64,000 bases of DNA, taken from contig NZ_JAATJW010000006.1 of assembly GCF_011800755.1 (NCBI RefSeq), forward strand, positions 1 through 64,000. The letters run 5' to 3'. Source of the stretch: Listeria valentina (GTDB taxonomy: Bacteria; Bacillota; Bacilli; Lactobacillales; Listeriaceae). This document shows positions 57,421 to 64,000 of the stretch, piece after piece. The position numbers and the translations under genes were made by a program. The notes beneath the pieces were generated by a model. That model was not told the origin of the DNA, ran no database searches, and saw only the letters and a list, made by a program, of their open reading frames with translations. Position 1 is the first letter of the stretch. Every line of letters starts with the position of its first letter.

Positions 57421-58767
57421 TTAGTTTTTACGCAGATTTTTTTCTATTTCTTGAATATCGTTTTTTAAAACTTGATCACTTTTTAGCATCTGTGAAATTT
57501 TTTCGTGAGCATGAATGACAGTTGTATGGTCACGCCCACCAAATTCATCGCCAATTTTTGGAAGTGAAGCATCGGTTAATTCCCGTGACATGTACATGGC
57601 GATTTGTCTAGGGAAGGCAATGCTTTTGGTTCTTTTTTTAGCTTTAAAATCTTCGAGTTTAACGTGGAAATACTCCCCAACAGCTTCTTGAATACCACTG
57701 ATTGTGATAACGGAGGTTTTGGCATTTGGAATGATGTCCTTTAAAGCTTCCGCTGCAAGTCCAGCTGTAATGTCTTTATTTACAAGAGAAGAGTAAGCGA
57801 CAACACGAATTAGTGCCCCTTCAAGCTCCCGAATATTCGAATCAATTTGATTAGCAATATAAAGCATCACTTCATTTGGAATATCAAGCCCATCCGCTTT
57901 AGCCTTTTTCCGCAAAATCGCAATCCGCGTTTCAAGGTCCGGCGGAGTGATATCTGTAATTAGTCCCCATTCAAAACGTGAACGAAGCCGATCTTCAAGT
58001 GTTGGAATTTCTTTAGGTGGTCGGTCACTTGAAATGATGATTTGTTTTTGCTCATCGTAAAGCGCATTGAACGTATGGAAAAATTCTTCTTGTGTTCCTT
58101 CTTTACCAGCTAAAAATTGAATATCATCAATCAAAAGTACATCAACATTGCGGTATTTCGTTCGAAATTCTTCTGTTTTGTTATCGCGAATAGAGCTGAT
58201 AAATTCATTGGTAAATTTTTCGCTGGATAAGTACATCACATTTGCATTGTCTTTATGTTCTTGCACATAGTGGCCAACAGCATGCATCAAGTGCGTTTTA
58301 CCGAGCCCAACGCCTCCGTAAATGAAAAGAGGGTTATATGCTTTTGCTGGCGCTTCTGCTACTGCAAGAGAAGCAGCATGTGCAAACCTATTACCGGAAC
58401 CAATAACAAATGTATCAAAAATATATCTTGGATTTAACATATGCTTGGAATTATCAGGATCATTTTCATCCGGTAAGTTTTGATTTTGGGGAATCGGCTT
58501 GTAATCAAAATTTTCTTCTTGTTCACCGTCAATGAAACGTACATCATAAGAAGCTCCCGTTACTTCTTGTAAAATATTGGCGATAAACTGCGTATAGCTC
58601 TTCTCAAGCCAATCACGAACAAAATTGTTAGGTGCCGAAATGACAAATGTGTTGTCTTCAAGAGAATGTGCAGTAGTGGATTTCATCCAAGTATCATAGC
58701 TTGGTTTGCTCATATTCTTTTGAACAATTTCAAGTGCACGTGTCCAGATCTCTTCTATAGAATGCAA
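57421..58767 (-). CDS. dnaA: Chromosomal replication initiator DnaA
   Basis: A 448-residue AAA+ initiator. The TTG at 58767 is the best start: AAAGGAGGG lies just upstream and the product then begins like L. monocytogenes DnaA (HSIEEIW...); ATG at 58794 precedes the Shine-Dalgarno. Domain III has Walker [13 protein letters not shown] near 150 and Walker [11 protein letters not shown] near 210; domain IV ends with the DnaA-box-binding [15 protein letters not shown]. Both flanks hold DnaA-box clusters. Confidence 0.97.
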   Translation of the reverse strand: MHSIEEIWTRALEIVQKNMSKPSYDTWMKSTTAHSLEDNTFVISAPNNFVRDWLEKSYTQFIANILQEVTGASYDVRFIDGEQEENFDYKPIPQNQNLPDENDPDNSKHMLNPRYIFDTFVIGSGNRFAHAASLAVAEAPAKAYNPLFIYGGVGLGKTHLMHAVGHYVQEHKDNANVMYLSSEKFTNEFISSIRDNKTEEFRTKYRNVDVLLIDDIQFLAGKEGTQEEFFHTFNALYDEQKQIIISSDRPPKEIPTLEDRLRSRFEWGLITDITPPDLETRIAILRKKAKADGLDIPNEVMLYIANQIDSNIRELEGALIRVVAYSSLVNKDITAGLAAEALKDIIPNAKTSVITISGIQEAVGEYFHVKLEDFKAKKRTKSIAFPRQIAMYMSRELTDASLPKIGDEFGGRDHTTVIHAHEKISQMLKSDQVLKNDIQEIEKNLRKN

Positions 58768-58833
58768 AAAATTTCCCTCCTTTTTTGTGGACATAATTTT
58801 AAGGAAGAAAAATAACAGGGCGATTTTTAAAAG

Positions 58834-59159
58834 TTATCCACAAAACGGTAAAAATAGTGGATAAAGATATCCTGACCCTGTTAAGAAAATATCCACAATA
58901 AGAAATAATTATGTGGATAACTTTATTTTTCCTCAACTTATTTTCTATTCAACACCTGATATCTTATCAAAAAAAGGCTTTGATATCAAGGACTTTCAAA
59001 AAATATCCACAAATTTATCCACTTGTCGAAAAACCTTACCCACAATCTGTGGGGTTGTGCATAACTTGTGCGTAACCCGTTTATAATTTTTCATGCTTTA
59101 TAAAATTATTCACAATAAATTTTTATGATTCTGTGGATAACTTCACAGAATTATCCACA
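58834..59159. other. oriC: oriC part 1: DnaA-box cluster upstream of dnaA
   Basis: Perfect TTATCCACA at 58834-58842 and 59151-59159; inverted TGTGGATAA at 58912-58920 and 59132-59140; one-mismatch boxes at 58856-58864, 58889-58897, 59003-59011, 59015-59023 and 59106-59114. Together with part 2 this forms a bipartite origin like that of B. subtilis. The dnaA promoter must lie within, but I cannot fix it. Confidence 0.92.
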
Positions 59160-59297
59160 ACTTCTTCTTTAAGAAAAGTATGCTTTTTTTTGATATAGAT
59201 AAAATGGTAGAAGCAAAATTTTACTTTTTTCCTATAAAGAGGTTTTTTTAAGTTTTAAAATATGATATGATTAAGGGCGAAGTTTTTTCGTGCTCTA

Positions 59298-59326
59298 TTG
59301 ACAAAAAACGTTTATTTCCGTACAAT
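59298..59326 (+). promoter_or_regulatory. rpmH promoter
   Basis: TTGACA (59298-59303), 17-bp spacer, TACAAT (59321-59326): a near-consensus promoter for rpmH-rnpA. Confidence 0.82.
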
Positions 59327-59386
59327 ATTTAAGACTGTCTAATAGATTTAATTCAATTGGACCCAGATAATGGGAGGTGTTATAAA

Positions 59387-59521
59387 GTGAAAAGAACATA
59401 TCAACCAAGTAAACGTAAAAGAAAAAAAGTACACGGTTTCCGTGCACGTATGAGTTCTAAAAACGGCCGCAGAGTGTTAGCAGCACGTCGTCGTAAAGGA
59501 AGAAAAGTATTATCTGCGTAG
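59387..59521 (+). CDS. rpmH: 50S ribosomal protein L34
   Basis: A 44-residue, very basic protein starting [20 protein letters not shown] and ending [10 protein letters not shown], diagnostic for L34. GTG start with GGGAGGTG upstream. First gene on the right side of oriC, conserved across bacteria. Confidence 0.97.
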   Translation: MKRTYQPSKRKRKKVHGFRARMSSKNGRRVLAARRRKGRKVLSA

Positions 59522-59549
59522 ACCACTGATACGGCTCAGTGGTTTTTTT
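59522..59549 (+). terminator. rpmH terminator
   Basis: CCACTGA-TACGGC-TCAGTGG followed by seven Ts; probably partial, as rnpA has no strong promoter of its own. Confidence 0.8.
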
Positions 59550-59619
59550 ATTGTTTTTTATGGAAAAAATCCATTTTTGATAGAAAGCGGATGGCATACG
59601 CAAGAAGATGGGAGACTGT

Positions 59620-59985
59620 ATGAAAAAAGAATATCGGATTAAAAAAAATGATGAATTTCAACGAGTGTTTAAGAAAGGGAAGTCATTTGCCAATCGGCAG
59701 TTTGTCGTGTATAAATTAAGAAGAGAAAAACAAGAAACTCATTTTCGAATTGGTCTTTCTGTCAGTAAAAAAATTGGCAATGCAGTTTGTAGAAATCGCG
59801 TAAAGCGTTGTATCAGACAGACATTCCATGAGCTTGACCTCGAGGTTGAACAAGGAAATGATTATATTATTATCGCCCGAAAACCGGCGGCCAATATGGA
59901 TTTTCATGAAATTAAGAAAAGTTTGATTCACGTCTTAAAAATTGCGAAGGTACTAAAAAAGACCAAAACAAACAGCTCAAAATGA
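59620..59985 (+). CDS. rnpA: Ribonuclease P protein component
   Basis: A 121-residue protein starting [23 protein letters not shown] motif in [14 protein letters not shown] near residue 60. Start ATG 59620 with GGGAG upstream, matching family N-termini; an ATG at 59608 adds four residues. Processes tRNA 5' ends with the RNA subunit. Confidence 0.96.
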   Translation: MKKEYRIKKNDEFQRVFKKGKSFANRQFVVYKLRREKQETHFRIGLSVSKKIGNAVCRNRVKRCIRQTFHELDLEVEQGNDYIIIARKPAANMDFHEIKKSLIHVLKIAKVLKKTKTNSSK

Positions 59986-60019
59986 ATTGGAAATTTAAAA
60001 AAAGGCGGGGAGGTTACAC

Positions 60020-60886
60020 TTGTTGAAGAAGAAAAAGAACCTGAAGAAAAAACTCTTCGTGATCGGACTTGTTATTGCTTTAGTCACTGTACTTTCAGGC
60101 TGTGGCTATTCAACTGATCCAATCACAAAAGACTCACCAGGATTCTGGAGTCATTACATTGTCTTTCCATTATCTTGGGTGATAAGATGGTTTGCTGATG
60201 CCTTCGGTGGCAATTATGCGGTTGGAATCATTGTTGTTACGATTATTATTCGCTTAATTATTATGCCACTTATGATTAAACAGCTAAAAAGCCAAAAAGA
60301 AATGATGAAAGTTCAACCTTTACTTAAAGAGCTGCAAGAAAAATATGCTTCTAAAGATAATGAAACAAGACAAAAGTTGCAGCAAGAAACAATGCGCTTA
60401 TATCAAGAGCATAATATTAATCCGATGATGGGCTGTTTACCGCTTATTATCCAAATGCCAATTTTGATTGGTTTTTACCAAGCGATCAGCCGAACAGCTG
60501 AAATCAAGACAGATTCATTTTTATGGATGACGCTAGGTCAACCCGATCCCATTTACATTTTGCCGATCATCGCTGCGATTACAACTTTCCTATCATCAAA
60601 AATTTCAATGATGGGGCAAACACAGCAAAATAAAACGATGGCCATGATGATTTATTTCATGCCAGTTATGATTTTGTTTATGGGGATCACACTTCCGTCA
60701 GCACTAGCTCTATACTGGATTATCGGGAATATTTTCACGGTCTTCCAAACACTTTTAATTAATAATCCTTTTAAAGCAAAAAGACTACAACAAGCTGAAG
60801 AAGCTGCCAAAGCTGAAGAAGCTCGTTTGAAGAAAAAAGCAGAACACATGAAAGCTTCAAAAAAAGGAGGTAAGAAGAGAAAGTGA
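60020..60886 (+). CDS. yidC: Membrane protein insertase YidC1/SpoIIIJ (lipoprotein)
   Basis: A 288-residue insertase. Signal peptide with lipobox LSGC (Cys28), then five membrane segments with the hydrophilic-groove Arg in IVVTIIIRLIIMPLM near 78, and a long basic C-terminal tail (KAKRLQQAEEAA... KKGGKKRK) that contacts ribosomes. TTG at 60020 or 60023; both fit GGGAGG. Jag begins inside its 3' end. Confidence 0.95.
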   Translation: MLKKKKNLKKKLFVIGLVIALVTVLSGCGYSTDPITKDSPGFWSHYIVFPLSWVIRWFADAFGGNYAVGIIVVTIIIRLIIMPLMIKQLKSQKEMMKVQPLLKELQEKYASKDNETRQKLQQETMRLYQEHNINPMMGCLPLIIQMPILIGFYQAISRTAEIKTDSFLWMTLGQPDPIYILPIIAAITTFLSSKISMMGQTQQNKTMAMMIYFMPVMILFMGITLPSALALYWIIGNIFTVFQTLLINNPFKAKRLQQAEEAAKAEEARLKKKAEHMKASKKGGKKRK

Positions 60887-61500
60887 GAGATATTACTGCA
60901 CAAGGTCAAACTGTTGAAGAAGCGATTCAAAATGGATTAAAAGAACTAGCCTTAAACCGTGATCAAGTGGAAGTAGAGGTCATGGACGAAGGTAAAAAAG
61001 GAATTTTTGGAATCGGTTCACGTCTTGCGATGGTCAAGGTCATTGAAAAAGAAAACAGTGTACAAATTGTCACGGAATATATTTTGGATGTTGCTAAGAA
61101 AATGGGAGCGGAAATCTCACTTGAAGCAAAGGAAGAAGGAAAAGATGTTTACGTGCAAATTTCTGGTGAAAACCTTGGAGTTTTGATTGGAAAACATGGT
61201 CAAACACTTAATTCTTTGCAGTACTTGACTCAACTAATTGCCAATAAACAAAGTGAGCAGTTTAGAAATATCTTTGTCAATGTCGGTGATTATCGTGAAC
61301 GCCGCTATGAAACACTCTCGAATCTTGCGGAAAAAATGGCTGGGAAAGCACTAAAAACCAAAAGTGCTGTTCATTTAGAGCCAATGCCATCTTTTGAAAG
61401 AAAAATTATCCATGCTGTTTTAAGTGAAAATGAAAAAATAGAAACGCATTCGGAAGGGCGCGATCCTTACCGTTATGTTGTAATTAAACCAGCACGTTAA
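60883..61500 (+). CDS. jag: RNA-binding protein Jag/KhpB
   Basis: A 205-residue protein with Jag N-terminal domain (GQTVEEAIQNGLKEL; KKGIFGIGSRLAMVKV), KH domain (GVLIGKHGQTLNSLQYL near 105) and R3H domain (HAVLSENEKIETHSEGRDPYRYVVI). GTG start overlaps yidC by four bases. Acts with KhpA on mRNAs for envelope and division control. Confidence 0.95.
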   Translation: MRDITAQGQTVEEAIQNGLKELALNRDQVEVEVMDEGKKGIFGIGSRLAMVKVIEKENSVQIVTEYILDVAKKMGAEISLEAKEEGKDVYVQISGENLGVLIGKHGQTLNSLQYLTQLIANKQSEQFRNIFVNVGDYRERRYETLSNLAEKMAGKALKTKSAVHLEPMPSFERKIIHAVLSENEKIETHSEGRDPYRYVVIKPAR

Positions 61501-61543
61501 AAAAGACTGCAAACAAAGTCATGAAAAACTTTTTTTACAGTCT
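61500..61543 (-). terminator. Terminator of phosphoesterase gene
   Basis: Minus-strand AGACTG...CAGTCT with an inner AAAGT/ACTTT pairing, followed by six Ts. Confidence 0.6.
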
Positions 61544-61544
61544 G

Positions 61545-61574
61545 AGCCACGCAAATTGCTTTGCGTGGTTTTTT
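61545..61574 (+). terminator. jag operon terminator
   Basis: GCCACGCAAA-TTGC-TTTGCGTGG followed by six Ts; it reaches two bases into the end of the convergent gene. Confidence 0.85.
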
Positions 61575-62784
61575 ATTGGAATAAAAGAGGAAGTTGCGCT
61601 TGAAAGTCATCCTGATGATGCGAAGGGATGGAACATGTGGTTACCTTTCCCGTAGGTGTAAGCACAGCCTCTGTAAGTAAGTTACCATGAATGCAGCCAG
61701 TATCCAGATGAATTTTATTTTTTAAGCGAAAGGCATTTTTAGCGGCAACGTGTCCGAAAAAATGATAGGGATGATTTTCATTTGCTTCTTCTAATAGGAA
61801 TAGCAATTGTTCTTCGGTAGGTCTTGACCGATCTAGATGGAAATTGCGCATTTTTCGTAGGGACTTTTTATCAAGTTTGCCGAGATATTTATTTTTGCAC
61901 GGGGCATGTGTCGCATAAAACGACGCTTGATTTGAGATAAGCTTATAGAAAGGCGCAGAGTGTTCTACAAGTGAATGAAATTTGGCAAGTAAATCAGGAT
62001 TCTCTTCAAGGATGGGAATGGAATCGAAAAATCGAGAAACAATTTCTTCGTTAGCATTTTTAATTTTTCCTTGGAGATAATGATAAACAAAAGATTCGTG
62101 ATTCCCAATTACAAAATAAAAGTGTTCAAGGTTTAGATAAAGAAATTCAAGGATTGCTTTCGTGTTTTTCCCTTTGTCGATGGAATCTCCAAGCAAAATG
62201 AATTGGTGAGATGGATCAGGACGTTCTGTAATGCGTCCAAATTGATCGAAGCGAAATCCATTTTTTTCTAGCAACGTCATAAGTTCTTCTAAACACTCAT
62301 GTGTGTCACCAATGATATGGTAGGTTTTTCCGGGTTCAAGTAGGTATTTTTTGAGTTGATCGCCGTTTGACTCAATCGAAAAGTTTGAGATGGGTAATGT
62401 TAAGGCATGTTGACTCGCAAAATGGTCGCTTGCTAGTTTTGGTGTTTGATTTAAATAAACAGCTTCAAGCCGATATTGGTTCTCTTTTGCGATTTTTTGG
62501 ATGCTTTCTTGTAGTGAATCAGAAGGATTGTTACCCATATGAATTAAAATGTAGTCAGCTGATGTTGGAAAGGATGCCGACTTATTTAAGTCATCTAGAA
62601 AGCTTGTTTGATTCGTATCAGGAAAAAATTGAATAGTAGTATAGTAATTTTTAGAAGGTTCATCGTTTCTTAAGGCAGGCATGAATTGTTGCTCGATGAA
62701 CGTGAGCGCCTCGATAGATGTGCCTCCAAAAAACAGGAAAATCGTATGGAGTTGGGTAGTGAGCTGTGAACTTGTTTCGACCAT
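61573..62784 (-). CDS. Calcineurin-like metallophosphoesterase with unknown N-terminal domain
   Basis: A 403-residue protein starting at ATG 62784 (AAGGAG upstream). The C-terminal part from about 165 is a phosphoprotein-phosphatase/Ap4A-hydrolase fold with GDTHECLEEL, GDSIDKGKN, GNHESFVYHYL and HFFGHVAAKN, so the metal site is complete. Residues 1-160 are an extra domain I do not recognise (AdoMet-like or P-loop pattern is not evident). It might act on dinucleoside polyphosphates or phosphoproteins. Its leader holds parS. Confidence 0.82.
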   Translation of the reverse strand: MVETSSQLTTQLHTIFLFFGGTSIEALTFIEQQFMPALRNDEPSKNYYTTIQFFPDTNQTSFLDDLNKSASFPTSADYILIHMGNNPSDSLQESIQKIAKENQYRLEAVYLNQTPKLASDHFASQHALTLPISNFSIESNGDQLKKYLLEPGKTYHIIGDTHECLEELMTLLEKNGFRFDQFGRITERPDPSHQFILLGDSIDKGKNTKAILEFLYLNLEHFYFVIGNHESFVYHYLQGKIKNANEEIVSRFFDSIPILEENPDLLAKFHSLVEHSAPFYKLISNQASFYATHAPCKNKYLGKLDKKSLRKMRNFHLDRSRPTEEQLLFLLEEANENHPYHFFGHVAAKNAFRLKNKIHLDTGCIHGNLLTEAVLTPTGKVTTCSIPSHHQDDFQAQLPLLFQ

Positions 62785-62802
62785 TGGAGATTCTCCTTTC
62801 GA

Positions 62803-62818
62803 TGTTTCACGTGAAACA
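62803..62818. other. parS: parS site (ParB/Spo0J binding)
   Basis: TGTTTCACGTGAAACA, the perfect 16-bp parS palindrome. It is about 4 kb from oriC, as expected for origin-proximal partition sites, and lies 18 bp before the phosphoesterase start. Confidence 0.95.
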
Positions 62819-62953
62819 ATTAGAGTTTTAATTTTAATTATAGGTTTAGGAGAGCTGATTTTCAAGCTGTCTAACTGAAAAAACTTAATTAAAATTTTAT
62901 TTCAAAAATGGATTTTATGATATAATCAAAGAAAAAACAAGGAAGAAATGGCT

Positions 62954-63808
62954 ATGACAAATGGAAGTATTATCAATCTTATAAGTGGAATTCTAGATAC
63001 GTTGCCTAAGTCGGAACAAAAAGTAGGGCGAACGATTTTAAATGATCCTGACTTTGCTGTGAAAGCATCCGTACAGAATCTTGCAAAGAAAGCTGAAACA
63101 AGTGCCGCGGCAGTAATTCGATTTTCAAAGTCTTTAAATTTGGATAGTTTTCCTGAACTGAAGCGTCAGCTTTCTATGGAATTAGCAACGCCTAATAGGA
63201 CGGGGTACTATGATATTGAACCGGGCGAATCTTTTGATTCAATTCGTGAAAAATTGGTTTCTAATGTCAATCAGACAACACAAGATACCGCAAGTCAACT
63301 TAAGGAAGACGCCATCATTCGAGTTTGTGCAGAGATGGAACAAGCTGAAACAATTTATGCTTATGGCGTTGGAGCCTCGTGGCTTATTGCGGAAGATATT
63401 GCGCAAAAGTGGCTGCGTGCAGGGAAAAATGTATTTTTGTCGCAGGACCCGCATGTTCTTGCCATGGCTTTTTCTTCTGGCAAAGAAAATAGTTTGTTTT
63501 TTGCTATTTCAAATAGTGGGGAAACTTCGCAAGTGCTTGAACTAGCAAATGAAGCGAAACAAAGCGGCTTAAAGGTAGTTAGTTTGACACGCATTGGAAA
63601 TAATAAGTTGAAGTCGATTTCCGATTTGGTGTTAGAGACTTCTCGAGCTCCTGAAGCGGAAATGCGAAGTACGGCAACAAGTTCTAGGCAAGCACAGCTT
63701 TTGGTTATTGATATTTTATTTTATTATTTCGCATCAAAGCAATATGATGAAATGATTACGCATATCAAAAAATCACGAGAAGCAACTAATCGTTTTCGTG
63801 AAAAATAA
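62954..63808 (+). CDS. RpiR/MurR-family transcriptional regulator
   Basis: A 284-residue regulator: RpiR helix-turn-helix (residues 1-75, LPKSEQKVGRTILND... AETSAAAVIRFSKSLNLDSFPELK) and a SIS sugar-phosphate domain (105-260, YAYGVGASWLIAEDIAQKW; ISNSGETSQVLELA; TSSRQAQLLVIDILF). Senses a phosphosugar, identity unknown. ATG at 62954 fits AAGGAAG better than the one at 62948. No metabolic partner gene is in the window. Confidence 0.9.
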   Translation: MTNGSIINLISGILDTLPKSEQKVGRTILNDPDFAVKASVQNLAKKAETSAAAVIRFSKSLNLDSFPELKRQLSMELATPNRTGYYDIEPGESFDSIREKLVSNVNQTTQDTASQLKEDAIIRVCAEMEQAETIYAYGVGASWLIAEDIAQKWLRAGKNVFLSQDPHVLAMAFSSGKENSLFFAISNSGETSQVLELANEAKQSGLKVVSLTRIGNNKLKSISDLVLETSRAPEAEMRSTATSSRQAQLLVIDILFYYFASKQYDEMITHIKKSREATNRFREK

Positions 63809-63846
63809 AAGGCAGCATTTGAATTCACTCAAATGCTGCCTTTTTT
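63807..63846. terminator. Bidirectional terminator between RpiR gene and convergent gene
   Basis: AAAAGGCAGCATTT/AAATGCTGCCTTTT stem with a ten-base loop and U-runs on both sides, overlapping the stop codons of both genes. Confidence 0.88.
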
Positions 63847-64000
63847 AGTTGAAGCGTAATTTTATTTTTTGTCCGGCTGAAATATAGGAGAGACAATCCA
63901 GATAGAGCGGGCTAATTTGACCGATGCAATTTACTTTTTCATTGGCTTCTAAAGGAATTTTTGTGATACAAATCTCGCCACTGTAACGCCCATATTTTTG
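63845..64000 (-). CDS. C-terminal fragment of a gene cut by the window edge
   Basis: An open frame enters from the right edge and ends TAA at 63845-63847, giving the last 51 residues. The visible part has ITKIPLEANEKVNCIGQISP and ends GQKIKLRFN, beta-rich and compact. The family is not recognisable from so little. Confidence 0.7.
   Translation of the reverse strand, partial: QKYGRYSGEICITKIPLEANEKVNCIGQISPLYLDCLSYISAGQKIKLRFN

Overview
The window is a stretch of low-GC Firmicute chromosome around the replication origin. Gene order (rpmH-rnpA-yidC1-jag on one side; dnaA-dnaN-yaaA-recF-gyrB-gyrA on the other; then mevalonate genes, qoxABCD, rpsF-ssb-rpsR, agrBDCA, gdpP-rplI-dnaB, purA) and the protein sequences point to Listeria or a very close relative. 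Several departures from the L. monocytogenes layout as I remember it suggest a Listeria outside the monocytogenes group: a different predicted Agr peptide, ahpCF and a deo cluster inside this region, a haem-stress locus between dnaB and purA, and a transporter operon upstream of the mevalonate genes. The species is inference; the gene order is seen.

1-7943: right part of an integrative element abutting the 3' end of a tRNA-Lys(CUU) gene. It carries a tyrosine integrase, an ImmA-type metalloprotease and a Xre repressor (+ strand, very AT-rich), two divergent small regulators, and a minus-strand transfer module with a Tn916 Orf21/ConQ-type ATPase, two DUF961 proteins and several small proteins, four of which look like one family. 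One small gene is broken by an in-frame stop. The leader of the minus operon holds a promoter wrapped around a palindrome, a 15-codon leader peptide and an intrinsic terminator. No relaxase or mating-pore genes are visible; if present they lie left of base 1.

7944-20700: tRNA-Lys, a CycA-type amino-acid permease with a cre site, purA with a PurBox pair, a complete HssRS-HrtAB haem sensing and efflux locus with a recognisable HssR box, a universal stress protein, then dnaB-rplI-gdpP. 19942-24226: agrBDCA and rpsF-ssb-rpsR. 24697-30478: an exported protein of unknown function whose 3' end lies in a terminator, ahpCF, a DedA protein, a candidate small RNA, a DUF4064 protein, a YieK-like sugar-phosphate isomerase and a lipoprotein phosphatase. 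30492-34111: beta-glucoside PTS under a LicT/BglG antiterminator site, and a 6-phospho-beta-glucosidase under a 20-bp palindrome. 34449-40736: Nudix hydrolase, then deoC-deoB-deoR-pdp-nupC for deoxynucleoside use, with a B. subtilis-like DeoR operator.

40925-49800: qoxABCD menaquinol oxidase; then an apparent five-gene transcription unit with a Fur-box promoter, a two-gene TctA-like transporter and mvaK1-mvaD-mvaK2. 49968-64000: origin region with gyrA (phenylalanine at the quinolone-contact position 88), gyrB, recF, yaaA, dnaN, dnaA, a bipartite oriC with DnaA-trios, rpmH, rnpA, yidC1, jag, a phosphoesterase with a perfect parS in its leader, a RpiR regulator and one truncated gene. Start codons were reassigned where a Shine-Dalgarno or family alignment supported it; many are TTG or GTG.
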